Shown in pieces: positions 38,044 to 46,337 of a DNA stretch of 64,000 nt. The notes below the pieces were generated by a model, which saw only the letters and a program-made list of their open reading frames with translations, did not search any database and was not told the origin of the DNA. Each line of letters starts with the position of its first letter. Within the stretch, counting starts at the first letter, position 1. The DNA comes from an uncultured Bacteroidota bacterium (GTDB taxonomy: Bacteria > Bacteroidota > Bacteroidia > Flavobacteriales > Flavobacteriaceae), in the NCBI GenBank assembly GCA_902559035.1, contig CACEGG010000003.1, positions 62,001 to 126,000 on the forward strand, written 5' to 3'. A program made the position numbers and the translations under genes.

Positions 38044-39819
38044 CTAGTTTATAAGATAGGAAATTTTTTCAATAACCAGTTTATTATCGTAACCCGTTCT
38101 TACTGCAAATCTAAAGTAAGTTTTGCCGTCTTTAAATTTATTACTAATCTCTCTAATATAAATATTGTGAAATTCCAATAATTCATTTATTAGTTCTGCA
38201 ATTTCAGCTCTAGTTTCTACTAAAATAAAATCTGATTCACTATTAAAAACTCTTTCAACCCAATCTTGTTTTTTTAAAAGATTAGAAAATTCTGATCTAT
38301 CAGAAATTGTTTTTTCAATGGATTTTTCAAATTCATTTCTATACTTTAACATAATTTCTAAAAAATACTCAGCAATAGAATTAAAATTCCACACAGGAAG
38401 AGATTGGTTAATTTCTTTAATAATTTTTAAATTATTTGAATAAACATAGCCTATTCTAACACCAGGAAATCCATGACTTTTACTCATACTTTTAATAATT
38501 ACAAAATTCTCTAGCAAATCTGCGTTAGGCATCTCTGAAACAGAGGGGGTATTTGAAAAATCAATAAAAGACTCGTCAATTATGAATAACTTCTTTGGGT
38601 ACTTTTTAATTAATTCAAAAATATTTTCAGATTTAGTTATAGTTCCTGTTGGATTATTGGGATTAACAAAAACAATAATATCATTGTTGAGGATTTTTTT
38701 TGATATCTCGTCAAAATTAAATGAGCCATTATCACTATAATAATCTTTTTTATTAAATATTTTTTCATATTCTCCAAACGTAGGATTTGGAATCAACACC
38801 CTAGAATCTGAATATTTATTATTTATAAAAGGATAAATTTGTGCTGCACCATTTAAAGCGCATAGCTTAGATTCGTCTTTAAGCAAGTAATATGACAATT
38901 TTTGATTGAAGATTTTATTGGATGAACCATAATTCCAAATTAATTCTTCAATATTGTTTTTAACATCTGCAATCATTGAGGGAGTTGGAAAATACATATT
39001 CCTTATAAAAGAGAAATCTATTATATCATAGTTCCAATAACCTCCCCAGGCATCACCTAAAATATCTTTTTTTTGATCCTTAGCAAATTTATACTCTGCA
39101 ATTCTAATATCATTAGTATCATCTACCTCAATCCAATCTTTATTATCCACTAATATTGAATAAATATCCTCTTTTTGCATATAAATCAAAATTCCCAGAA
39201 CTAACTCGTAATAGCAATTATCATCAATGACCTCTGAATAATAATTAAGAAGTTTTGAAAAAATATTGTTTGTAAAATCTTGAGAAAATTTATAAATATT
39301 TAAGGTTTTATATTTATTTGAAAATGAAAAATCAGAGTCCTGAAGATGTGGCGGTATAACCTCTGTAATTTTATTATTTGATCCAAGTTTAACAACTGTA
39401 CCATCCATTCCTGATTGATATTTAGATACTAATGCAATATTTTTTTTTGAGGACTTTATTAGATTTCCTATTATTTTATGATCATATATAAGATCTGATT
39501 CTATTAAAATAATATCCGAATCAATTTCAATTTTTTTAAAAGCAAGTGATAAAGAAAAAATATTATTAGTTGTTCTAAAATCTTTATTATGTACAAATTG
39601 GAAATTAACATTATTGTAATTATCTAATAAATATTTTTTTAATTCTTCTGATCTGTAGCCTGTAACGACGACTACGTTCTTAACTGAATTACTAATTAAG
39701 GAATCAATAATATTATCAATAATGGTAATATTATTGATTTTCAATAATGTTTTATGTTCATTGTCAGTCAGAGGGCGCATTCTATTCCCATAGCCTGCTG
39801 CTAAAATTATTGCAATCAT
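38044..39819 (-). CDS. Fusion of LicC-like cytidylyltransferase and HisC/CobD-like PLP enzyme
   Basis: The 591-aa protein has two enzymes in one chain. Residues 1-~245 are a LicC/PntC-like nucleotidyltransferase: IILAAGYGNRMRPLTDNEHK, KDFRTTNNIFSLSLAF, the acidic ESD at 107-109 and DWIEVDDTNDIRIAEYKF. After a linker, ~265-591 are a class I/II PLP enzyme of the HisC/CobD group: VNPNNPTGTI, IIDESFIDFSNTPS (D415, E416), and the PLP lysine K447 in KSMSKSHGFPGVRIGY. CobD-like members decarboxylate phospho-amino acids and HisC-like members are aminotransferases, so this could make a CDP-amino-alcohol (CDP-ethanolamine, CDP-aminopropanol or CDP-serinol type). A five-fold AAAT repeat abuts the ATG. 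LicD-like gene follows after one base. Confidence 0.8.
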   Translation of the reverse strand: MIAIILAAGYGNRMRPLTDNEHKTLLKINNITIIDNIIDSLISNSVKNVVVVTGYRSEELKKYLLDNYNNVNFQFVHNKDFRTTNNIFSLSLAFKKIEIDSDIILIESDLIYDHKIIGNLIKSSKKNIALVSKYQSGMDGTVVKLGSNNKITEVIPPHLQDSDFSFSNKYKTLNIYKFSQDFTNNIFSKLLNYYSEVIDDNCYYELVLGILIYMQKEDIYSILVDNKDWIEVDDTNDIRIAEYKFAKDQKKDILGDAWGGYWNYDIIDFSFIRNMYFPTPSMIADVKNNIEELIWNYGSSNKIFNQKLSYYLLKDESKLCALNGAAQIYPFINNKYSDSRVLIPNPTFGEYEKIFNKKDYYSDNGSFNFDEISKKILNNDIIVFVNPNNPTGTITKSENIFELIKKYPKKLFIIDESFIDFSNTPSVSEMPNADLLENFVIIKSMSKSHGFPGVRIGYVYSNNLKIIKEINQSLPVWNFNSIAEYFLEIMLKYRNEFEKSIEKTISDRSEFSNLLKKQDWVERVFNSESDFILVETRAEIAELINELLEFHNIYIREISNKFKDGKTYFRFAVRTGYDNKLVIEKISYLIN

Positions 39820-39837
39820 TTATTTATTTATTTATTT
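39818..39837 (-). repeat. AAAT tetranucleotide repeat (5 units) at the fusion-gene start
   Basis: Minus strand reads five AAAT units running from the pseI stop (its TAA is part of the repeat) into the ATG of the fusion gene, whose A and T come from the last unit. A change in unit number would alter the 12-base pseI-to-fusion spacing by 4 bases each. Confidence 0.6.
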
Positions 39838-40845
39838 GATTAATTCAAAGGACATTGGAGTGCCTTTTTCAATATCTTTTGAAAATTCTTTGCCAATTAT
39901 TTCAGAAAGAAACTTAGGATGCATACCAAAACCAGGACGAATACTTCTAACGTTTTCATTGGTAATTTTTTCACCAGATTTAACATCTTTAGTCACAAAT
40001 AAAGATCTAGAAAATTGCCTGCTTTTTTGCTTTTTTTCTGTCATTTCATAATCAACTTTACCCATCATTTGTTCAGCTATTCGTACAGCTTTTACCATAT
40101 TAGAAAACTCCTGTTCATCCAAGGAGAAATGAGCGTCTGGACCACCAATTGACTTATCCAAAATAAAATGTTTTTCGATTACAGTTGCTCCAAGGCTAGT
40201 TGCAATGACAGGAGCTTCAATCCCGATTGTGTGATCAGATAATCCTACTTTTACATCAAATCTAGATTTAATATCAGGGATTGATAATAAATTAGCATCT
40301 TTAGGATCTGCAGGATAAGCAGATGTACATTTTAAAATAGTAATATCATTATTACCAACTTTTTTACAAGTTTCAATAGCTAGTTCAATATCTTCAATCT
40401 CAGCAATTCCCGTAGATATTATCATAGGTTTACCTTTACTCGCAGCATACTCTATGAGTGGTATGTCTTGGATTTCGAAGGATGCAATCTTGTATATTGG
40501 AGTTTTTAATTTTTCTAATAAATCAATTGCAGTATTATCAAAAGGAGAGGAAAAGCAAATGATTCCTTCTTCTTTTGCTACTCTAAAAATATCATTATGC
40601 CATTCCCAAGGAGTATACGCTCTTTTATATAAATCATATAAATATTCTCCATCCCAAGCTGTTCCATGATTAATTTTGAAATATTCATTTTTAGAATCAA
40701 TAGTTAAAGTATCAGCTGTGTAAGTTTGTATTTTGATGGCATCAGCACCAGTTCTTTTTGCTGCTCTAATGGTTTCCAAAGCAATATTTAAATCACCATT
40801 ATGGTTAGCTGATAGTTCAGCAATAATAAATGTTTTTTTATTCAT
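39832..40845 (-). CDS. pseI: Pseudaminic-acid-type synthase (NeuB family)
   Basis: Condenses a 6-deoxy-diacetamido hexose with phosphoenolpyruvate to give a nonulosonic acid. The 337-aa length is standard. It has IIAELSANHNGDLNIALETI, the PseI-type YTPWEWHNDIFRVAKEEG and FSSPFDNTAIDLLEKL, VGLSDHTIGIEAP and the C-terminal SAF/antifreeze-like domain (LFVTKDVKSGEKITNENVR). These fit PseI better than sialic acid synthase NeuB. It is followed by the fusion gene and preceded by the formyltransferase gene by 2 bases. The product is likely a Pse derivative, given pseB and pseC upstream. Confidence 0.92.
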   Translation of the reverse strand: MNKKTFIIAELSANHNGDLNIALETIRAAKRTGADAIKIQTYTADTLTIDSKNEYFKINHGTAWDGEYLYDLYKRAYTPWEWHNDIFRVAKEEGIICFSSPFDNTAIDLLEKLKTPIYKIASFEIQDIPLIEYAASKGKPMIISTGIAEIEDIELAIETCKKVGNNDITILKCTSAYPADPKDANLLSIPDIKSRFDVKVGLSDHTIGIEAPVIATSLGATVIEKHFILDKSIGGPDAHFSLDEQEFSNMVKAVRIAEQMMGKVDYEMTEKKQKSRQFSRSLFVTKDVKSGEKITNENVRSIRPGFGMHPKFLSEIIGKEFSKDIEKGTPMSFELIK

Positions 40846-40847
40846 AG

Positions 40848-41708
40848 TTATGTTAATTTGTCACCAACATTAAATGTTACTGACTCTCTCAATTTTTTAA
40901 GCTCCAATGTGCCATTTGGAGTTTTTACAATAATATTTGGTTCATTGGCTATGATTGTTCCATTTGGAACATCATATTTAAAACCAATATTAGAATCTAA
41001 TACTTCATCAATTATTATTTTTTTATTGTCAAAATATGAAAATGCTCCTGGGTAAGGATAAGCTAAAGCTCTTACCCAATTTTTAATTCTTTGTTTTTGC
41101 CAATGCCAATTTATTTTTCCGTCCTCAGGTGTTCTTTTTCCAAAGTATGTTGACGATTTTTCGTCTTGCTTTATCAAATTAAGGTTACCAGTTTCTATTT
41201 TTTTAATAACATCTTTTACTAAATTGTAATACTCTGATCTATATTTATTTAATATATCAAACCCAGTATCATTTTCATTAATTGGAATTATAATTTTGGT
41301 TATTATATCCCCTGTATCACAACCTATATCCATTACATGGGCAGTAATACCTGTATTTTTTTCGTTATTTATAATTGACCAAACATGGGGTGTTCTGCCT
41401 CTATACTTGGGAAGTAAAGAACCATGCACATTAAAAGATAAAATTTTTGGATGATTAATAATATCAGATTTAATTAAAAATAAATAGTTTATTGAAATTA
41501 TTACATCAATGTTATAATTTTTAACGAATCCATATGCATTTCCATCTCTTGGGTTTCCTTTAAAAAAAGGAATTTTATGGTTTATACATAATTCAATAAT
41601 ACTTAGAGAGTTACTATCAGTTAAGACAAAACATATTTCATAATCTAAGATAATCTTCTCCAAAGTATCTTTTCCAATATCTCCACTTGTAAGTATACCT
41701 AATTTCAA
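40848..41708 (-). CDS. Formyltransferase (Fmt/sugar N-formyltransferase family)
   Basis: The 286-aa protein has the formyl-transfer catalytic triad Asn93, His95 and Asp131 in FNVHGSLLPKYRGRTP and GCDTGDI, with the same 2 and 36 residue spacing as Fmt. It transfers a formyl group from 10-formyltetrahydrofolate to an amine. In this setting the acceptor is probably an amino sugar of the nonulosonic pathway, giving an N-formyl group (for example at C-7 of Pse; such acids are known). Its start is TTG at 41708, overlapping the GNAT stop (TTGA). Housekeeping Fmt is unlikely because of the neighbours and the divergent C-terminus. Confidence 0.82.
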   Translation of the reverse strand: MKLGILTSGDIGKDTLEKIILDYEICFVLTDSNSLSIIELCINHKIPFFKGNPRDGNAYGFVKNYNIDVIISINYLFLIKSDIINHPKILSFNVHGSLLPKYRGRTPHVWSIINNEKNTGITAHVMDIGCDTGDIITKIIIPINENDTGFDILNKYRSEYYNLVKDVIKKIETGNLNLIKQDEKSSTYFGKRTPEDGKINWHWQKQRIKNWVRALAYPYPGAFSYFDNKKIIIDEVLDSNIGFKYDVPNGTIIANEPNIIVKTPNGTLELKKLRESVTFNVGDKLT

Positions 41709-42265
41709 TTTTTACTGTTTATTTTTGAATATATAACCACATCTAAATATTTATTTTCAAAGAAACTATGCTGATTCAAAACTGCATCTTTGAAATAATT
41801 TGATTCCTCAAGAGCAGTGTAAAGATGCGGTCTCAAATCAAATGCATAAACATATAATTTATGCATTTTTAATTCTTCAAACCCAATTTTTTCAATAAGA
41901 GAAAGAAAAATATTCCAATGAGTTTGAAAACTTTGTTTTTCAAGTTTGGTATCCATTATAAATGATATCTCTGAATTTTTATCAATCCAATTAATATGAA
42001 CTAGTCCACCATAACCAATACATTTATCATTTTTTAAGAACGAAAACAGAATTTGATCAGGTTCATTTTCAGTAAATAGATTATTTATTACATCTTTAAA
42101 ATAATTATTTTGAGATTCATTGGTAAGAGGTTTATCTTGTCGCAAGTGATAAATTTGTTCATTACGCCAATTCATTATAGAAAACCTGTCTTTTTCCCTA
42201 ATTGGAACTATCGAAAAAGCTCCTAAATTAAAAATCTGTTTGTTTAAAACTTTATAGGATTTCAT
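41705..42265 (-). CDS. GNAT acetyltransferase, PseH-like
   Basis: The 186-aa protein has the GNAT pattern: FSIVPIREKDRFSIMNWRNE, GYGGLVHINWIDKNSEISF and the ending FEELKMHKLYVYAFDLRPH / YTALEESNYFKDAV. In this context it probably acetylates the 4-amino group made by PseC (PseH role); the presence of a formyltransferase beside it means the final N-acyl pattern is open. ATG at 42265 is chosen; an upstream TTG would only add one residue. It lies 3 bases after the class III aminotransferase stop and overlaps the formyltransferase start by 4 bases. Confidence 0.78.
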   Translation of the reverse strand: MKSYKVLNKQIFNLGAFSIVPIREKDRFSIMNWRNEQIYHLRQDKPLTNESQNNYFKDVINNLFTENEPDQILFSFLKNDKCIGYGGLVHINWIDKNSEISFIMDTKLEKQSFQTHWNIFLSLIEKIGFEELKMHKLYVYAFDLRPHLYTALEESNYFKDAVLNQHSFFENKYLDVVIYSKINSKN

Positions 42266-42268
42266 CAA

Positions 42269-43585
42269 TTAATTTAATCTTTTAAAACCTGAGTGACAAA
42301 CTGGACCATCTAATAAATCATCAATTTTCAAATCATTAAATTCACATTTTGATATTAAATTATATACCTCATCTAATGCAGTAAAATAACTATCAATATA
42401 GTTTTGTTTATGTTCAGTGCAAGCATAAAAATTTGTGCTCGCCAGAAAACCTTTTTTTAACATTTCTTGTGTTATTAAGGTTTTATATTTTAAATTATTT
42501 TCAGAGTTGAAAGAGTACGTACTAATCGCTGGAAGTCCACTTGTAATAATTTTTAAGTTGTAAGAATCAGCAAGCTTATTCCACTCATCACGCATTTTAT
42601 TACCAATTGATGTAATTATTTCCCATGACTTAATACTTTTCATTTCTTGTAGTGTAGCCAATGCAGCAGCAGGACCAATTCTTTCAGTCCAAAATGTACT
42701 ACTTATAAAAGTTTTTTGAGCTGCTTCCATCACGGATTGTTTTCCAACAACTGCCGTTATACCATAACCATTTCCTAGGGTTTTACCAAACATTGCTAAA
42801 TCAGGGTTTACTCCAAATTTTTGGTGTATTCCACCATATGTTTCTCTAAAACCAGAAGTACACTCATCAAAGATTAAAACAATATTTTTTCTTGTAGCCA
42901 ATTCTCTCACTTTATGAAGAAAATTATCTTCTGGTCCAAAATTTCGAACCACTTCCATTTTGATAACTCCTATATCATTATTTTCTACGATAAAAAGTAA
43001 CTCTTCATAATTATTATAATTAAAAGGATATACTGAATTTTTCAAGTTCTTTGGAACACCCTTTGCATTTAAGCCTGGTAATAAATGTCCCGACAATTCA
43101 TCTCCATCATTATGATTAGCAGACAAATACCAATCGTGCCATCCGTGATAACCACAAATAGCTACATTATCTTTACCGGAAGCCGCACGGGCAATGCGTA
43201 TAGCGATGGCATTTGCTTCTCCTCCGCTTCTAGCAAATCTAACCATATCTGCCCAAGGATTAATTTCTATTAATTTTTCAGCTAAGTAAACTTCTTCAGG
43301 GCAATTTAAAGTACTCATATTGCCTTTTCTAATTGTTTCCATAACAGCAGCATCAACTTTGTCATTACCATACCCTAAAGTATTCGTTCCAATACCCATT
43401 ATCGACATATCGATTAGCTCATTTCCTTCAAGATCCCAAACTGAACAACCTTTTGCTTTAGAAAAATATGAAGGCCATTGTTCTGGTAAAAACATTTCAG
43501 GTCTTTTGGATAATAACATGGTACCTCCAGGGATTATTTTTTTTGCCTTTTTATATAACTCTTGTCCTTTTCCCATTTTAATCAT
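42269..43585 (-). CDS. Class III aminotransferase (glutamate-1-semialdehyde aminomutase-like)
   Basis: The 438-aa PLP enzyme has SGGEANAIAIRIARAASGKDN, GYHGWHDWYLSANHN, FDECTSGFRETYGG (metal/PLP-site Asp) and the PLP lysine K268 in MFGKTLGNGYG. HemL-type sequence, but it lies between the SpsF-like and GNAT genes, so it is not the heme enzyme. It probably moves an amino group on a nonulosonic acid or its precursor. Similar genes often accompany SpsF-like and aldo/keto reductase genes in surface-glycan loci, with the exact step unknown. It overlaps the SpsF-like gene by 8 bases. Confidence 0.85.
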   Translation of the reverse strand: MIKMGKGQELYKKAKKIIPGGTMLLSKRPEMFLPEQWPSYFSKAKGCSVWDLEGNELIDMSIMGIGTNTLGYGNDKVDAAVMETIRKGNMSTLNCPEEVYLAEKLIEINPWADMVRFARSGGEANAIAIRIARAASGKDNVAICGYHGWHDWYLSANHNDGDELSGHLLPGLNAKGVPKNLKNSVYPFNYNNYEELLFIVENNDIGVIKMEVVRNFGPEDNFLHKVRELATRKNIVLIFDECTSGFRETYGGIHQKFGVNPDLAMFGKTLGNGYGITAVVGKQSVMEAAQKTFISSTFWTERIGPAAALATLQEMKSIKSWEIITSIGNKMRDEWNKLADSYNLKIITSGLPAISTYSFNSENNLKYKTLITQEMLKKGFLASTNFYACTEHKQNYIDSYFTALDEVYNLISKCEFNDLKIDDLLDGPVCHSGFKRLN

Positions 43586-44336
43586 TTTTTAAGGATTTTA
43601 AAAATCCTTCATTTCGGATAATTGAATTGTTTATTTTATCTAAATCATTTTTAATTATATGATTCGTATACTCTAACCAAGTTTTATCAGTACCTAAATC
43701 CTTAATTAGGGTTTTTATTAAATCAAAATCTTTGGCCTCATCTACGGTCATTCTAATCTTTGAGTAATCCAAACTACAAGGATAGTTTAATGCTTTAAAT
43801 ATATTAGCTCCTTTAAAATCAGAATTATTTCGAATATATGGCGTGACGTGTTCGCGATCTGATGATAAAATAGCATTTTTCCATGCTACTTCTAGGGCTG
43901 AAAATTTAAAAACTTCAATATCTTGACCATCAGGATACTTTTCAACTAAAGTATTTGAACAATAGTCTACATTATTATTATGAGCAAAAGTAATTAACTT
44001 ATCTACTAAAATTGGGTCTATTAATGGGCAATCTGAAGTCACTCTTACAATCCAATCTGGTTTTTCATTTCTTACAGCTTGATAAAATCGATCTAACACA
44101 TCAGATTCAGAACCTCTAAAAGAATTAAAACCCCAATCTTTAGCATAGTCATAAATAACTTTATCCTCAGGTTTATCCGTAGTAGCAACTATAATATTAG
44201 AAACATTACTACACTTATTTAAACGCTTTAAGTGAATTTCTAGTAAAGATTCATCATTAATTTTCTTGAATATTTTTCCAGGCAACCTCGTGCTTCCCGA
44301 CCTTGCCTGTGTAATCAATGATGTCTTTACTTCCAT
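43578..44336 (-). CDS. SpsF-like cytidylyltransferase
   Basis: The 252-aa nucleotidyltransferase has LITQARSGSTRLPGKIFKKI, IIVATTDKPEDKVIYDYA, RGSESDVLDRFYQAV and the VRVTSDCPLIDPILVDKLI block (DCP metal site). It is the SpsF/CMP-Kdo-synthetase homologue, probably activating the nonulosonic acid to its CMP form in place of canonical PseF. Alternative: nucleotide activation of a different sugar. Its start overlaps the aldo/keto reductase end by 10 bases. Its EHVTPYIR segment near the C-terminus is typical of SpsF. Confidence 0.85.
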   Translation of the reverse strand: MEVKTSLITQARSGSTRLPGKIFKKINDESLLEIHLKRLNKCSNVSNIIVATTDKPEDKVIYDYAKDWGFNSFRGSESDVLDRFYQAVRNEKPDWIVRVTSDCPLIDPILVDKLITFAHNNNVDYCSNTLVEKYPDGQDIEVFKFSALEVAWKNAILSSDREHVTPYIRNNSDFKGANIFKALNYPCSLDYSKIRMTVDEAKDFDLIKTLIKDLGTDKTWLEYTNHIIKNDLDKINNSIIRNEGFLKSLKND

Positions 44337-45196
44337 AATGATGGGTTTAACAAATCTAAATTTTCAACAGTTATATTATCAATACATTTTAAAGCTTCCT
44401 CATTAACTTCATAAGCAGCGGCTTTTATATTAGCATTTAATTGAGATATGGAATCAACACCTATAATGACATTATCTATATTATTTTGTTTGATACAGTA
44501 GCTTAGTGCTAATGCTTCCATTGAACAACCTTGTTTTTTTGTTATTTTATTTAAGGTCTTTAGATGACGTTTTAGGGCTTGAACAATCGATAAATTATCA
44601 GTTATTTTTTTAAAGAATAAACCTTGAAGAAAAGCAGATCTAGTATGAATTATTTTTCCTTTTTCTTTCAATTTATTTATTAAAACTCCTCTAACGCTAA
44701 AATTATCTAACAAATTAAATGGTAATTGCACTACAGTAATTAAATCTTCATTTAGTAAGCTTTCTAATTGAGTGTTCGTATAAACTGATACACCAATGTT
44801 TTTAATTAAACCTTCAGATTTTAATTCATTCAATGTTTTAAGTGAATTATAATTAGATTTAAAAGAATCAAATGAATGAAACATTATTACATCCAGAGTA
44901 TTAACGTTCATTAAGTCGAGGTACTCAAGAACTTTACTCTTTATTAAATTATGTTTAATCTGATGTGGAAATTTAGTGATAATTTTAAATTTAAAATTAT
45001 TTTGTTCTTTGTGATAATTTCCAATTAACTGGTGAGCATTTCCATATGCCTGAGCTGTATCTAAAATTCTAATTCCCGAATTATAAGCTACTTTTAAAAG
45101 ACTTAATACTTCCTCTTTTTTAGGTTTTCCTATAGTATTGTTAATTCCATATTTTAAACCAAATTGAACTGTACCAAGAATTAACTTACTATTCAT
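44327..45196 (-). CDS. Aldo/keto reductase
   Basis: The 289-aa NAD(P)H-dependent TIM-barrel reductase has LILGTVQFGLKYGINNTIG, the catalytic Asp/Tyr in RILDTAQAYGNAHQLIG, Lys in ITKFPHQ and His in VIMFHSFDSF. The ATG at 45196 gives the normal N-terminus; the longer reading frame (from 45301) has an implausible lead that overlaps pseC by 113 bases. It overlaps the pseC stop by 8 bases. It is likely to reduce a keto group on a sugar or nonulosonic acid intermediate; the step is unknown. Family members beside SpsF-like and class III aminotransferase genes are common in such loci. Confidence 0.88.
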   Translation of the reverse strand: MNSKLILGTVQFGLKYGINNTIGKPKKEEVLSLLKVAYNSGIRILDTAQAYGNAHQLIGNYHKEQNNFKFKIITKFPHQIKHNLIKSKVLEYLDLMNVNTLDVIMFHSFDSFKSNYNSLKTLNELKSEGLIKNIGVSVYTNTQLESLLNEDLITVVQLPFNLLDNFSVRGVLINKLKEKGKIIHTRSAFLQGLFFKKITDNLSIVQALKRHLKTLNKITKKQGCSMEALALSYCIKQNNIDNVIIGVDSISQLNANIKAAAYEVNEEALKCIDNITVENLDLLNPSLWK

Positions 45197-46337
45197 TAGA
45201 AATAAATTTGATAACTTCATCAATAACAAAATTTTGCTCTTCATTTGAAAGCGTTGGATACATTGGAAGACTAATACATTTAGAATAATAATTTTCTGCA
45301 TTAATTAAATCTGAACCTTCATAACCAATTTTTTTATAATATGGCATAGTATATACTGGTACATAATGAATTTGTGCCAAGATGCCTTTAGAATGGAGGA
45401 AGTCATACAATTCTTTCCTGTTTTCAACCTCTATAATAAAAAGATGATGGGCATTATAAGACCCAATGGGTAAGTCTTGAAATTTTATTTTCCCTTTGAA
45501 AGCTTTTTTATAATTAAATGAAATTTCATTTCTTCGCTCAACTCCTTTTTTATTTTTTGCTAATTGAGTAATTCCTAATGCAGATTGGAAATCTGTTAAT
45601 CTATAATTAAAACCAAGCGCTATCATTTCATAATACCAACCTCCATGGTTTTCTTCCATGTTCTCTCTAGTAATTCCATGAGTTCTTAGTAACATCAACT
45701 TTTCGTACAAATCTTTGGAATTGGTTGTAAGCATTCCTCCCTCCCCACAAGCAATGTGTTTTACAGGGTGAAAAGAAAAAACTCCAATGTCTGTATAATT
45801 TCCATTTCCACAAAAGTTTACTTCTCCTTTGCTATCTATAAAATACCCACCAGGTGCATGACAAGCATCTTCTATTATCCAAAGATTATGACTATTTGCC
45901 AAAATTCTAAATTCTTCCATATTAACTGGAAGTCCAGCGAAGTCAACAGGAATTATTCCTTTAAAATATCCTTTTGGCTTTGATTTAATCAATTCTTTTA
46001 CAGAGTTAATATCCAACAAATAAGTATTTGGATCAATATCTGCAAACCAAACTTCTCCACCTGCATAACGAATACAGTTTGCCGAGGCAGCAAAAGTTAT
46101 AGGAGTTGTAATTACTCTATCACCTTTTTTAAGACCTAAGGCTAGGACAGATAAGTGTAGCCCAGCAGTTGCATTATTAACAGCTACTGCATAGTTAGAT
46201 CCTACATATTCTGCAAATTTTGATTCAAATTCTCTAGCCTTAGGTCCTTGAGTAAGGTAATCAGATTGTAAAGTTGATACTACAGCATCAATATCTTTTT
46301 GATCTATACTTTGTCTACCGTAAGGTATTTTTTTCAT
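45189..46337 (-). CDS. pseC: UDP-4-keto-sugar aminotransferase PseC (DegT/DnrJ/EryC1 family)
   Basis: PLP enzyme that turns the PseB product into the 4-amino sugar. The 382-aa length is typical. It has YGRQSIDQKDIDAVVSTLQS, NNATAGLHLSVLALGL, IIEDACHAPGGYF and the PLP lysine K193 in FSFHPVKHIACGEGG. The overall pattern, including DYLTQGPKAREFE, fits PseC/FlaA-type enzymes. Its ATG shares one base with the pseB stop (TAATG), which supports a paired PseB-PseC step. Confidence 0.95.
   Translation of the reverse strand: MKKIPYGRQSIDQKDIDAVVSTLQSDYLTQGPKAREFESKFAEYVGSNYAVAVNNATAGLHLSVLALGLKKGDRVITTPITFAASANCIRYAGGEVWFADIDPNTYLLDINSVKELIKSKPKGYFKGIIPVDFAGLPVNMEEFRILANSHNLWIIEDACHAPGGYFIDSKGEVNFCGNGNYTDIGVFSFHPVKHIACGEGGMLTTNSKDLYEKLMLLRTHGITRENMEENHGGWYYEMIALGFNYRLTDFQSALGITQLAKNKKGVERRNEISFNYKKAFKGKIKFQDLPIGSYNAHHLFIIEVENRKELYDFLHSKGILAQIHYVPVYTMPYYKKIGYEGSDLINAENYYSKCISLPMYPTLSNEEQNFVIDEVIKFISNE

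Noticed and set aside
38044..39819. Phosphonate pathway (PntC-AEP transaminase fusion)
   Set aside because: PntC fusions carry a class V transaminase, while this PLP half is HisC/CobD-like. No PEP mutase or phosphonopyruvate decarboxylase gene is seen, so phosphonates are less likely, though not excluded.
44327..45301. Long N-terminal extension of the aldo/keto reductase
   Set aside because: The extra 35 residues have no family similarity and overlap pseC by 113 bases. The ATG at 45196 gives the expected N-terminus.
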